Assembly (NCBI RefSeq): GCF_000971135.1
Contig: NZ_BBLW01000004.1
Coordinates: 277,922-341,921 of the forward strand
Length of the DNA stretch: 64,000 bases
Reading direction: 5' to 3'
Source: Demequina phytophila
GTDB taxonomy: Bacteria; Actinomycetota; Actinomycetes; Actinomycetales; Demequinaceae
In this document: positions 34,384-42,474 of the stretch, piece after piece
Layout: each line of letters opens with the position of its first letter
Numbering within the stretch: the first letter of the stretch is position 1
The notes under the pieces: model-generated
Database searches by the model: none
What the model saw: only the letters and a program-made list of their open reading frames with translations
Told to the model about the DNA's origin: nothing
Position numbers and translations under genes: made by a program

Positions 34384-35508
34384 ATGCCTACCGCAGAGCT
34401 CATCCGCGACGCCCTGGCGAAGGTGATCGACCCCGAGATCCGCCGCCCCATCACCGAGATCGGCATGGTCCGCTCGGTCGACCTCGAGGGGGACGTCGCC
34501 GTCGTCGGCATCGACCTCACCACGCAGGGCTGTCCCATGCGCGAGCGGATCACCACGGACGTGGACGCCGCCGCGCGCGGCGTCGAGGGCGTGAGCGACG
34601 TCCGCATCGAGCTGGGCGTGATGAGCGAGGAGCAGCGCCTCGAGCTGCGCTCCAAGCTGCGCGGCGGCAAGCCCGAGCCCGTCATCCAGTTCACCCAGCC
34701 GGGCAACATGACGCGCATCTACGCGATCGCATCCGGCAAGGGCGGCGTGGGTAAGTCCACCGTCACCGCGAACCTCGCGGCCGCGATGGCTGCCGACGGG
34801 TTGAAGGTGGGCGTGCTCGACGCGGACATCTTCGGCTTCTCGATCCCCGGCATGCTGGGCGTGCAGGGCCAGCCGACCCGCCTCGACGACATGCTGCTCC
34901 CGCCCATCGCGCACGAGGTCAAGGCAGTCTCGATCGGCATGTTCGTGCCGGAGGGCCAGCCCGTCGTGTGGCGCGGCCCCATGCTGCACCGCGCGATCGA
35001 GCAGTTCCTCGCGGACGTGTTCTGGGGCGACCTCGATGTGCTGCTGCTCGACCTGCCGCCCGGGACTGGCGACATCGCGATCTCCGTCGCGCAGCTGCTC
35101 CCCCACGCCGAGATCCTGGTGGTCACTACCCCGCAGTCCGCCGCGGCGGGCGTCGCGGAGCGGGCCGGCGCCATCGCGACCCAGACCTCGCAGTCCGTGG
35201 TCGGCGTGGTCGAGAACATGGCTTGGCTCGAGCAGGCCGACGGCTCGCGCCTCGAGGTGTTCGGGTCCGGCGGCGGTCAGACCGTGGCCGGGCGCCTGTC
35301 CTCCGTGCTGGGCACCGACGTGCCGCTGCTGGGCCAGATCCCGCTCGACATCACCGCGCGCGAGGCCGGCGACAACGGCACGCCCGTGGTGGTCTCCGAC
35401 CCGACCTCGCCCGCGGCGGAGGCGCTGCGAGCGGTCGCTCGCAGGCTCACGTCACGCCAGCGCGGCCTCGCGGGCCGGTCGCTGGGCGTGACGCCCGTCA
35501 AGCGCTAG
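34384..35508 (+). CDS. mrp: Mrp/ApbC-type iron-sulfur cluster carrier ATPase
   Basis: A 374-residue protein. The N-terminal MIP18/DUF59 domain (residues 1-95: LAKVIDPEIRRPITEIGMV, TTQGCPMRERI) is followed by a deviant Walker A GKGGVGKSTVTANLAAAMA near residue 120, Walker B LLLDLPPGTGD and the FGSGGG loop. The CxxC that E. coli ApbC carries before that loop is replaced by a short acidic stretch (VVENMAWLEQADGS), as in other actinobacterial Mrp proteins I know. It delivers Fe-S clusters or acts in their assembly. Convergent with the next gene across the four-site repeat cluster. Confidence 0.9.
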   Translation: MPTAELIRDALAKVIDPEIRRPITEIGMVRSVDLEGDVAVVGIDLTTQGCPMRERITTDVDAAARGVEGVSDVRIELGVMSEEQRLELRSKLRGGKPEPVIQFTQPGNMTRIYAIASGKGGVGKSTVTANLAAAMAADGLKVGVLDADIFGFSIPGMLGVQGQPTRLDDMLLPPIAHEVKAVSIGMFVPEGQPVVWRGPMLHRAIEQFLADVFWGDLDVLLLDLPPGTGDIAISVAQLLPHAEILVVTTPQSAAAGVAERAGAIATQTSQSVVGVVENMAWLEQADGSRLEVFGSGGGQTVAGRLSSVLGTDVPLLGQIPLDITAREAGDNGTPVVVSDPTSPAAEALRAVARRLTSRQRGLAGRSLGVTPVKR

Positions 35509-35520
35509 CTGACACGTCGG

Positions 35521-35686
35521 TTCGGGACGCTCAGTCCTCCGTTCGCGCGTCCGAGCGCTTGTTCGGGACGCTCAGTCCTCGCATCGCGCAGAAGCCTCCA
35601 AGCGACCCAGTGCCTCCAGGCGTCTGGGGGACTGAGTGTCCCGAAACGCGGCTCCGCACGGAATATCGAGGACTGGTTGTCCCGAA
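35521..35686. repeat. Cluster of four 19-bp sites, two direct and two inverted
   Basis: TTCGGGACGCTCAGTCCTC occurs twice in direct order (35521-35539, 35562-35580, identical) and twice as a diverged complement (GGGACTGAGTGTCCCGAA at 35628-35645 and GAGGACTGGTTGTCCCGAA at 35668-35686). The cluster fills the gap between the convergent mrp and membrane protein genes and can fold into alternative hairpins. Confidence 0.85.
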
Positions 35687-35707
35687 CCACCCAGGGGGCC
35701 CAGGGGC

Positions 35708-36253
35708 TCAGCCGCGGTCGCGGTCGCGCGGGCCCCAGCCGACGATCACCGCGGCCACCAGCCCCGCGAGCACCCCGCCGGTCGACACGGCGGGCGTCGC
35801 GAGCGCGGCGAGCAGCGCGTCGTCGAAGCCGATCCCGCTGAACCCCAGCTGCGCCATCATGCCGCGGCCGGCGCCGCGCCCCGACCCGAGGCCGTTGAGG
35901 GTCCCGGTCACGCCCATGAGGTGGACGCCGATCACCGTCGCGAGGAACGCCGCACCCTGGGCCGCCCACCCGCGGTCGACGGCCAGGTAGCGCACGGTGA
36001 AGCCCACCGCGGCGGTCAGCAGCAGGCCCAGCAGCGCGCTCGCGTAGAGGTTGGGCTCGCCGGGGACCAGGATCGCCAGCAGCAGCGCGACCACCACGGC
36101 CACGCCGAGCCCCGCGGCGAGCGCGCCCACGCGGTTGCGGCGGACCCGCTCCAGCACCGAGGGCGGCTCCTGCCGCGGCGCCTCCGGCGGGAGGGACGAT
36201 GCGCCGGCGGGCTCCTCCGGTCCCGTCGGCTCGGGTGCGGACTCGCGGGCCAT
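35708..36253 (-). CDS. Hypothetical membrane protein, 181 aa
   Basis: I do not recognise the family. After a polar, Pro/Glu-rich N-terminal tail (residues 1-45) come about five hydrophobic helices, such as GALAAGLGVAVVVALLLAILV and GGVLAGLVAAVIVGWG; the C-terminal end RDRDRG is polar. The ATG at 36253 has AGGAGGAG just upstream, which decides against an earlier in-frame start. The peptide GASSLP near residue 18 is encoded by a repeat copy (36193-36203). Confidence 0.7.
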   Translation of the reverse strand: MARESAPEPTGPEEPAGASSLPPEAPRQEPPSVLERVRRNRVGALAAGLGVAVVVALLLAILVPGEPNLYASALLGLLLTAAVGFTVRYLAVDRGWAAQGAAFLATVIGVHLMGVTGTLNGLGSGRGAGRGMMAQLGFSGIGFDDALLAALATPAVSTGGVLAGLVAAVIVGWGPRDRDRG

Positions 36254-36366
36254 GGCTCCTCCTCGGCTGTCCCTTGCATTCTGGCACGCGCGGCGCGGCG
36301 GGCGGCACGGCTGATAGCGCGGTCGCTCCCCCGGCACATGGCCCGGCACACCGGCACGCGCGCTGG

Positions 36367-36372
36367 CACAAT
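36367..36372 (+). promoter_or_regulatory. Leaderless -10 box of galK
   Basis: CACAAT, six bases, then the GTG start at 36379, with no ribosome binding site. Confidence 0.45.
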
Positions 36373-36378
36373 GGCGGC

Positions 36379-37605
36379 GTGACCGCGTCCCCGGACGACG
36401 AGGCGCCTCGCTGGCTCGAGCCCTGGAGCCTGGACGAGGGTGCGGACCGCGCCCGCGCGCTGTTCGGGGAGCACTTCGGCGGCGAGCCCGACGCGATCGT
36501 GTCCGCGCCAGGGCGGCTCACCATCGTGGGCGACCACACCGACTACAGCGAGGGGCTCACCCTCGCGACGGTGACCGCGGCCCGCACGTTCGTCGCGGTG
36601 CGCCGCCGCGAGGATCAGGCGCTGCGGGTGGTGACCGCGCAGGGCGACGCGGTCCGCGGCCCGGGCGCGCGATGGGAGGGGGCGCTCGACGCGCTCGCGC
36701 CCGGCGACGACGGCTGGCCGTCGCGCGTCGCCGGCGTCATCTGGGCGCTCGAGGAGCGCGGCTACCCGGTGACCGGGCTGGACCTCGCGATCGACTCGTG
36801 CCTCCCGCCGAGCGCCGGCCTGGGCTCCTCCGCCGCGCTCACCGCCTCCGTCGCGCACGCATGCGAGGCGGCGTGGGGGCTCGCGCTCGACACGGAGGCG
36901 GGCGCGATCGAGCTCGCGGAGGCGTGCTGGGAGGCGGAGAACTCGTACGTGGGCTTCCCGTGCGGCCGCCTCGACACCCACACGGTGCTCCGCTGCCAGG
37001 ACGGGGAGGCGGTGCTGCTCGACTTCGCGGAGGTGCCGCCCGCGCTCACCCATTACCCCTTGTACTTCCCCGACTACGGGCTACGGCTGCTGCTCGTCGA
37101 CACGGGCGCCCGCGACCCCGGCTGGCGCGAGGCGTACGCGCGGCGCAGCAGGGACGCGTCGCTCGCCGCCGCCACGCTCGGGGTGTCGTCGCTGCGCGCC
37201 CTCGCCGACGAGCCCGGCGCGCTCGCCCGGGTGCGGGACATCGCGGACCCGACGGTGCACCGGCGCGCGCGGCACATCGTCACCGAGGACCAACGCGTGC
37301 GGGAGACGGTGGCAGAGCTCGCCGGGCTCGGCCCCGCGCACGACCGCTTCACCGAGATCGGCGCCCTCATGCTCACGTCGCACCGGTCGCTGCGCTCGGA
37401 CTTCGGGGCCTCGACGCCCGAGCTCGACATCGCGGTGGAGGCCGCCATGGAGGCGGGCGCCTTGGGCGCGCGCCTGGCGGGCGCGGGGTTCGGCGGCTGC
37501 GCGGTTGCGCTGGTCCGCGCGACGCAGCTCGACCAGGTCGCGCGCGCCGTCGACGCCGTGTTCGACACGTACGCCGTCCCCCGCCCGCGCTACCTGCTGG
37601 TCTGA
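36379..37605 (+). CDS. galK: Galactokinase
   Basis: A 408-residue GHMP kinase that phosphorylates galactose at C1. The galactokinase signature VSAPGRLTIVGDHTDYSEGLTL lies near residue 42 (GRxxxxGxHxDY pattern), the ATP loop PPSAGLGSSAALTASVAHA near 140, and the GHMP C-terminal motif GARLAGAGFGGCAVAL near 363. GTG start at 36379. No galT, galE or transporter gene lies near it. The 3' end is a repeat hairpin shared with the convergent exonuclease III gene. Confidence 0.9.
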   Translation: MTASPDDEAPRWLEPWSLDEGADRARALFGEHFGGEPDAIVSAPGRLTIVGDHTDYSEGLTLATVTAARTFVAVRRREDQALRVVTAQGDAVRGPGARWEGALDALAPGDDGWPSRVAGVIWALEERGYPVTGLDLAIDSCLPPSAGLGSSAALTASVAHACEAAWGLALDTEAGAIELAEACWEAENSYVGFPCGRLDTHTVLRCQDGEAVLLDFAEVPPALTHYPLYFPDYGLRLLLVDTGARDPGWREAYARRSRDASLAAATLGVSSLRALADEPGALARVRDIADPTVHRRARHIVTEDQRVRETVAELAGLGPAHDRFTEIGALMLTSHRSLRSDFGASTPELDIAVEAAMEAGALGARLAGAGFGGCAVALVRATQLDQVARAVDAVFDTYAVPRPRYLLV

Positions 37606-37612
37606 CGTGCCC

Positions 37613-37642
37613 CGCATCGTCCCGGGTCGAAGGGACGATGCG
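37613..37642. repeat. Inverted repeat pair as a shared terminator of galK and xth
   Basis: CGCATCGTCCC (37613-37623) and GGGACGATGCG (37632-37642) are perfect 11-bp arms around an 8-base loop, filling most of the 45-base gap between two convergent genes. This is the tightest of the five pairs and the only hairpin available to end either message. Confidence 0.9.
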
Positions 37643-37650
37643 CCGGTCGC

Positions 37651-38451
37651 CTACAGCGTGTAGTCCACCACCAGCGGGGCGTGGTCCGTCCAGCGGGAGT
37701 CCCAGGACGCCTGGCGGTCGACGCGCACCGCGGTCGCCTTGGCCGCCAGGGCGGGCGAGGCGTGCTGGTAGTCGATGCGCCAGCCCGCGTCGTTGTCGAA
37801 GGCCTGGCCGCGCATGGACCACCACGTGTAGGGGCCCGGCTTGGGGCCCTCGAGCGTCCGGTGGACGTCCACCCACCCCGCCTCGATCCAGCGGTCCAGG
37901 TAGGCGCGCTCCTCTGGGAGGAAGCCGGCGGACTTGAGGTTGCCCTTCCAGTTCTTGATGTCGTTCTCGGTGTGGGCGATGTTGATGTCGCCCATCACCA
38001 CCACGTGCTCGTAGGCGGCGCGCAGGGCCGCCATGCGGGCGGTCGCGGCGTCGAGCAACGCGTACTTGTCATCCATCGAGGGAGTGCCCGCGGTCCCGGA
38101 GTGGTGGTAGACGGAGACCACGCGGACGGGGCCGGAGGGCGACTCGACGGTGCCCTCGATCCAGCGGCCCGTGTGCACCGGCTCGCCGGTGACGCCGCCG
38201 AGCGCGTCGACGCCCGCCACCACGTCCGTGAGCGGGGTGCGCGAGGCGATCGCGACGCCGGCGCGGCCCTTGATCTCGCATGGCTGCTCGACCACGTGCC
38301 AGCCCTCGCCCAGCAGCGGGGCGGTGATGTCGAGGGGCGCGCGAACCTCCTGGAGGCAGATCACGTCGGGGGTCGCGGTGGCGAGCCAGCCGCCCATGCC
38401 CTTCTTGGCGGCGGCGCGCACGCCGTTGACGTTGACGGAAGCGATTCTCAT
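37651..38451 (-). CDS. xth: Exodeoxyribonuclease III
   Basis: A 266-residue AP endonuclease/3'-5' exonuclease of the EEP superfamily. Catalytic segments: IASVNVNGVRAA, ICLQEVRAP (metal Glu), GRAGVAIASR, VVSVYHHSG (Tyr), VVMGDINIAHTENDI (Asp/Asn), WWSMRGQAFDNDAGWRIDYQHAS and SRWTDHAPLVVDY (Asp-His). Length is standard. Cytoplasmic base excision repair. ATG at 38451. Confidence 0.92.
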   Translation of the reverse strand: MRIASVNVNGVRAAAKKGMGGWLATATPDVICLQEVRAPLDITAPLLGEGWHVVEQPCEIKGRAGVAIASRTPLTDVVAGVDALGGVTGEPVHTGRWIEGTVESPSGPVRVVSVYHHSGTAGTPSMDDKYALLDAATARMAALRAAYEHVVVMGDINIAHTENDIKNWKGNLKSAGFLPEERAYLDRWIEAGWVDVHRTLEGPKPGPYTWWSMRGQAFDNDAGWRIDYQHASPALAAKATAVRVDRQASWDSRWTDHAPLVVDYTL

Positions 38452-38488
38452 GGCGACGACGCTACCCGGTCCCGCCGACAGCGCGGGT

Positions 38489-38585
38489 GCCGACCCGTAT
38501 GCAGGACCAACCTACGATGGGTCCCGCATACGGGTCGGCGCAGCTCGCATGTCGAATAGTTCGACCGGCAGTCCTGCATGCAGGA
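38489..38585. repeat. 20-bp inverted repeat plus related palindrome between folD and xth
   Basis: GCCGACCCGTATGCAGGACC (38489-38508) faces its complement at 38520-38539 with one G-T type mismatch and an 11-base loop. Further on lie GTCGAA-N3-TTCGAC (38551-38565) and the perfect palindrome TCCTGCATGCAGGA (38572-38585), which shares TGCAGGA with the first arm. The 172-base gap holds nothing else recognisable; it probably ends the glyA-folD message. Confidence 0.8.
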
Positions 38586-38623
38586 TCGGCCGCGGGCGCG
38601 GTCACCCGGATTCGACGCGACGG

Positions 38624-39505
38624 TCAGCCCAGCGCGCGCTCCGCGGACTCGACCACGTTGGCCAGCAGCATCGCGCGGGTCATGGGACCCACGCCGCCGG
38701 GGTTGGGCGAGTACCAGGACGCCTTCTCGCGGGCCTCCGGCGAGATGTCTCCGGCCACCCGGGACTTGCCGGTCTCGGGGTCGGTGACGCGCGAGACGCC
38801 CACATCCACCAGCACGGCGCCGTCCTTGACCATGTCGCCGGTGACGATCCCGGGCACGCCGGCCGCGGCGATCACCACGTCCGCCTTGCGGGTGTGGAAG
38901 GCGAGGTCGGCGGTGCCGGTGTGGCACAGCGTCACGGTCGCGTTGACGTCCTTGCGGGTGAGCAGCAGCCCGATCGAGCGGCCCACGGTGGTGCCGCGGC
39001 CCACGACCACGACCTCCTTGCCCTTGAGCGAGATCCCGTGCCGCACCAGCAGCTCGATGATGCCCTTGGGCGTGCACGGCAGGCTGGACTCGACGTCCTC
39101 GGAGATGCGCAGCACCAGGCGGCCCAGGTTGGTCGGGTGGAGGCCGTCCGCGTCCTTGTCCGGGTCGATGAGCTCGAGCACGCGGTTGGTGTCGATGCCC
39201 GCCGGCAACGGCAGCTGGACGATGAAGCCCGTGCACGCGGGGTCGGAGTTGAGGCGCGCGACCGCGGCCTCGATGTCCTCCTGCGTCGCGGTCTCGGGCA
39301 GGTCCTCACGGATGGAGGCGATGCCCACCTCGGCGCAGTCGGCGTGCTTGCCGGCCACGTACCAGGTGGAACCCGGGTCCGAGCCGACCAGCAGGGTGCC
39401 GAGTCCCGGCGTCACGCCGCGCGCCGCCAGGGAGGCGACGCGCGACGCGAGCTCGGACTTGATGGCGGCCGCGGTGGCCTTGCCGTCGAGCTTCTGGGGC
39501 GCCAT
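38624..39505 (-). CDS. folD: Methylenetetrahydrofolate dehydrogenase/cyclohydrolase FolD
   Basis: A 293-residue bifunctional enzyme that interconverts 5,10-methylene-THF and 10-formyl-THF. Visible: [23 protein letters not shown] (catalytic Lys in the YxxxK pattern), [52 protein letters not shown] for the cofactor loop and [16 protein letters not shown]. Its ATG shares one base with the glyA stop (TAATG), so the two are coupled and lie under the same riboswitch. Confidence 0.93.
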   Translation of the reverse strand: MAPQKLDGKATAAAIKSELASRVASLAARGVTPGLGTLLVGSDPGSTWYVAGKHADCAEVGIASIREDLPETATQEDIEAAVARLNSDPACTGFIVQLPLPAGIDTNRVLELIDPDKDADGLHPTNLGRLVLRISEDVESSLPCTPKGIIELLVRHGISLKGKEVVVVGRGTTVGRSIGLLLTRKDVNATVTLCHTGTADLAFHTRKADVVIAAAGVPGIVTGDMVKDGAVLVDVGVSRVTDPETGKSRVAGDISPEAREKASWYSPNPGGVGPMTRAMLLANVVESAERALG

Positions 39506-40797
39506 TACTGGGCGAGGCCCTCGTACAGCGGGAAGTCCGCCGCGAGCTTCGCGACGCGGGCGCGAAGGGCGGGGATGTCGGCGCCGCCCTTGAGCGCGGT
39601 GGCGATGACGTCGGCGACCTCGGTGAACTCCTCGGCGCCGAAGCCGCGCGAGGCGAGCGCCGCGGTGCCGATGCGCACGCCCGAGGTGACCATCGGCGGG
39701 CGGGGGTCGAACGGGACGGCGTTGCGGTTGACCGTGATGCCGACCTCGTGGAGGAGGTCCTCGGCCTGCTGGCCGTCGAGCGGAGAGTTGCGGAGGTCCG
39801 CGAGCACCAGGTGCACGTCGGTGCCGCCGGTGACCACGTTGACGCCCGCGGCGATCGCGTCGGCGGCGGTGAGGCGGTCCGCGATGATCTTCGCGCCCTC
39901 GAGGACTCGCTCCATGCGCTCCTTGAACTCGGCCTCGCCGGCCGCCTTGAGCGCGACGGCCTTGGCTGCGATCACGTGCATGAGCGGGCCGCCCTGCTGG
40001 CCGGGGAACACCGCGGAGTTGAGCTTCTTGGCCAGCACGGTGTCACGCGACACGATGAGGCCCGAGCGGGGGCCGCCGAGTGTCTTGTGGATGGTGCTCG
40101 ACACGACGTCGGAGTGCGGCACGGGGCTCGGGTGCAGGTCCGCGGCGACCAGGCCGGCGAAGTGCGCCATGTCGGTCCACAGCTTCGCGCCCACCTCGTC
40201 CGCGATCGAGCGGAACGCGGCGAAGTCGAGGTGGCGGGGGTACGCGGACCAGCCCGCGATGATGACGTCGGGGCGCTCGGCGAGGGCCTGCTCGCGCACC
40301 TTGTCCATCTCGACGCGGTGGGTCTGCTCGTCGAGGCCGTACGCCGCGACGTTGTACAGGCGTCCCGAGAAGTTCAGCTTCATGCCGTGCGTGAGGTGGC
40401 CGCCGTGGGCGAGGGAGAGGCCCATGATCTTGTCGCCGGCGTTGATGAGGGCGTGCAGCACCGCGGCGTTCGCGGTGGCGCCCGAGTGGGGCTGGACGTT
40501 CGCGTACTCGGCGCCGAACAGCGCCTTCGCGCGCTCGATCGCGATCGACTCGGCGACGTCGACCTCCTCGCAGCCGCCGTAGTAGCGGCGGCCCGGGTAG
40601 CCCTCGGCGTACTTGTTGGTGAGCACCGAGCCCTGGGCCTGCAGCACGGAGCGCGGCACGAAGTTCTCGGACGCGATCATCTCGAGGTAGTCGCGCTGGC
40701 GGCCGAGCTCGCGGTCGAGCACCTGGGCGATCTCGGGGTCGAAGTCCTGCAGCGTGGCGTTCATCACCGCTGCGGTGGCGCTGGAGTCTGTCGTCAT
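39505..40797 (-). CDS. glyA: Serine hydroxymethyltransferase GlyA
   Basis: A 430-residue PLP enzyme that converts serine and THF to glycine and methylene-THF. Visible: [65 protein letters not shown] WTDMAHFAG, and the PLP lysine in [19 protein letters not shown] at 40797 with AAGGA upstream. First gene of the glyA-folD unit, preceded by a probable ZTP riboswitch, which fits the known use of ZTP sensing on one-carbon genes. Confidence 0.94.
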   Translation of the reverse strand: MTTDSSATAAVMNATLQDFDPEIAQVLDRELGRQRDYLEMIASENFVPRSVLQAQGSVLTNKYAEGYPGRRYYGGCEEVDVAESIAIERAKALFGAEYANVQPHSGATANAAVLHALINAGDKIMGLSLAHGGHLTHGMKLNFSGRLYNVAAYGLDEQTHRVEMDKVREQALAERPDVIIAGWSAYPRHLDFAAFRSIADEVGAKLWTDMAHFAGLVAADLHPSPVPHSDVVSSTIHKTLGGPRSGLIVSRDTVLAKKLNSAVFPGQQGGPLMHVIAAKAVALKAAGEAEFKERMERVLEGAKIIADRLTAADAIAAGVNVVTGGTDVHLVLADLRNSPLDGQQAEDLLHEVGITVNRNAVPFDPRPPMVTSGVRIGTAALASRGFGAEEFTEVADVIATALKGGADIPALRARVAKLAADFPLYEGLAQ

Positions 40798-40851
40798 GAC
40801 TGTCCTTGTCTGTCCGCCGGCGGGGTCGCCGGCACCTTGCTTCCGGTGACC

Positions 40852-40942
40852 AGTGGCCCAGGCGTGCGACCAGCAGTCGAGAGATCTCCTTGCCGCTCCC
40901 CGTGGGTGAGCCCACTGCGCCAGTTGCGGCGCGGTCAGTCTA
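40852..40942 (-). promoter_or_regulatory. Probable ZTP (pfl) riboswitch and promoter of glyA-folD
   Basis: Read leftward: a TAGACT -10 box (40937-40942), then within about 80 bases CGCAACTGGCG, a CCCACGGGGAGCG segment and, after a variable part, CGCCTGGGC. These three blocks in this order are the conserved core of the pfl motif, the ZTP/ZMP riboswitch found before folD, glyA, purH and fhs. Further down, GCCGGCG-N4-CGCCGGC just before the glyA ribosome binding site could be the expression platform. Match is by eye; no covariance model was run. Confidence 0.8.
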
Positions 40943-40968
40943 GCAATGCGAGCGGCGCTCGCCAGTGG

Positions 40969-41808
40969 TCAATCCGTGTCCCCCGCCGCCTGCCCGTGCG
41001 ACGCCGAGGCGACCGGCGCATCGTCCGCCGTCGCACGGGCGATGCCCGCGCTCACCCGCCGCTCCACGGCGGCGGTGAGCCGGGTGCCGTGGCTGCCGCC
41101 GATGCGGTCGCGGATGCGGTCCCACCTCGCCTGGTACTGCTCGGAGTAGCGTTTCCGGGCGCGCGCCATGCGACGCTCCGAGTAGAACCGTCGCGCCCAG
41201 AAGGACGTGGGCTTCGCGAGCCTGATCGCGGCGATCTCGGCCACGAGCGGCACCACCACGCCGATGAGCGCGGAGACCCGCTTGCCCTTGAGCGCGGTGA
41301 TGACGACCAGCGCGAAATGCACGGCGAGCGCGATCGCGAACCCCCATCCCGAGCTCTGCTCGGCTGGATCGACCCCCACGGGCGACGAGCCGACGAGGAG
41401 CCCGAGCGCGATCACGGCCGCCACCAGGATCGCGTCGATGGACTTGCGCCCCTCCGCGGACCAGTAGACGTCCTCGAGGTGGAGCCAGAGCGCGAACTCG
41501 TCGAGCGCGAGGGCGGCGCCCGCGCCGAAGAGCGCGGCGAGCACCTCCGCCCACGGCGATCCGGGCGCGAAGCGGAACTGCAGCACGCCGGTGAGCAGGA
41601 CCAGCAGGATGCCCCACACCTGGTGGTGGATGTGGACGCCGCCGATGTGGATGTTCGACACCACGCCGCCGGCCGCCTCCTGCGCCTGCTCGCGGGCGCG
41701 GATGCGCCGCGTCACCCAGCGCGTGAGCGCGAACGTGATGAGGAAGCCGACCAGCAGCCACAGCGTGGGCGCCCGGCCGGACTCGGCGAGCGAGTCGTAC
41801 CAGGCCAT
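40969..41808 (-). CDS. Integral membrane protein with HIHH motif, 279 aa
   Basis: A protein with about six hydrophobic helices in the first 200 residues and a long basic C-terminal region (WARRFYSERRMARARKRYSEQYQARWDRIRDRIGG). The segment IGGVHIHHQVWGILL and the acidic ALDEFALWLHLEDVYW are conserved-looking and could bind a metal; I recall similar unnamed actinobacterial membrane proteins. Function unknown. The tail TADDAPVAS is encoded by a repeat copy (41017-41026). ATG at 41808. Confidence 0.72.
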   Translation of the reverse strand: MAWYDSLAESGRAPTLWLLVGFLITFALTRWVTRRIRAREQAQEAAGGVVSNIHIGGVHIHHQVWGILLVLLTGVLQFRFAPGSPWAEVLAALFGAGAALALDEFALWLHLEDVYWSAEGRKSIDAILVAAVIALGLLVGSSPVGVDPAEQSSGWGFAIALAVHFALVVITALKGKRVSALIGVVVPLVAEIAAIRLAKPTSFWARRFYSERRMARARKRYSEQYQARWDRIRDRIGGSHGTRLTAAVERRVSAGIARATADDAPVASASHGQAAGDTD

Positions 41809-41820
41809 GTCCCCTCCCGT

Positions 41821-41870
41821 GGACGATGCGCCGCCCGGGTTCGTGCGAAGGGTGACCCCCGCATCGTCCC
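41821..41870. repeat. Inverted repeat pair, wide loop
   Basis: GGACGATGCG (41821-41830) and CGCATCGTCC (41860-41869) lie 29 bases apart in the 64-base gap between the GNAT stop and the membrane protein start, both leftward. CCCGGG and GGGTGACCCC in the loop allow extra pairing. Confidence 0.8.
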
Positions 41871-41872
41871 GG

Positions 41873-42409
41873 CTAGTTCTCCCCGCGGACCACCTCGTCC
41901 TCGTCGTCCTCGTCGTCGACGATCGCGCCGGCCTCGAGGACCTTGCGCAGGTAGGCGTACGTGAGGTCGCCGGCCACCTGGTCGAACTGGTGCTCGTAGC
42001 CGGCCTTGTTGTACATCGAGATGTTGTGCTTGGAGTTCTGGCCGGTGAAGACCCAGACCTCCTTGGTGTCCTCGGGCAGGTGGCCCAGGACCGCGAACAG
42101 GAGCTGCGTGCCGATGCCCTGGCCCTGCTGGTCGGGGGCGACCGCGAGGCGGCCGATGGTCGCCTTGCCGCCTTCGATGCCCACGCGGATGGACCCGATG
42201 AGGCGGTGACCCGCCCAGGCGCCGAGCGTGACGACGTCCTCCGACTGGAGGTCCACGACCAGCTCCTCGAGCGTCTGCGTGAGCGCAGGGATGTTGGGAT
42301 CGTTGAAGATCTGCGCCTCCGACACGAACGCCGCCCGGCGCAGCGTCAGCAGCTCGCCCGCGTCCGCGGTGGTCACCACGTCGATCCTGATCTGGTCGCC
42401 CTCGCTCAT
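41873..42409 (-). CDS. GNAT family N-acetyltransferase
   Basis: A 178-residue acetyltransferase. The GNAT core is clear: LRRAAFVSEAQIFN at the start, RLIGSIRVGIEGGKATIGRLAVAPDQQGQGIGTQLLFAVLGHL (motif A, Q/RxxGxG/A acetyl-CoA loop) and NISMYNKAGYEHQF (motif B). The C-terminal end is strongly acidic (DDEDDEDE). Substrate unknown. ATG at 42409 with a GGAGC site upstream. Confidence 0.87.
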   Translation of the reverse strand: MSEGDQIRIDVVTTADAGELLTLRRAAFVSEAQIFNDPNIPALTQTLEELVVDLQSEDVVTLGAWAGHRLIGSIRVGIEGGKATIGRLAVAPDQQGQGIGTQLLFAVLGHLPEDTKEVWVFTGQNSKHNISMYNKAGYEHQFDQVAGDLTYAYLRKVLEAGAIVDDEDDEDEVVRGEN

Positions 42410-42474
42410 GGCTCCATCCTGGCATGACGTCCCCACGCGCGGCGCACGACGCGACGCCCGGCGGTGCCGTGTCG

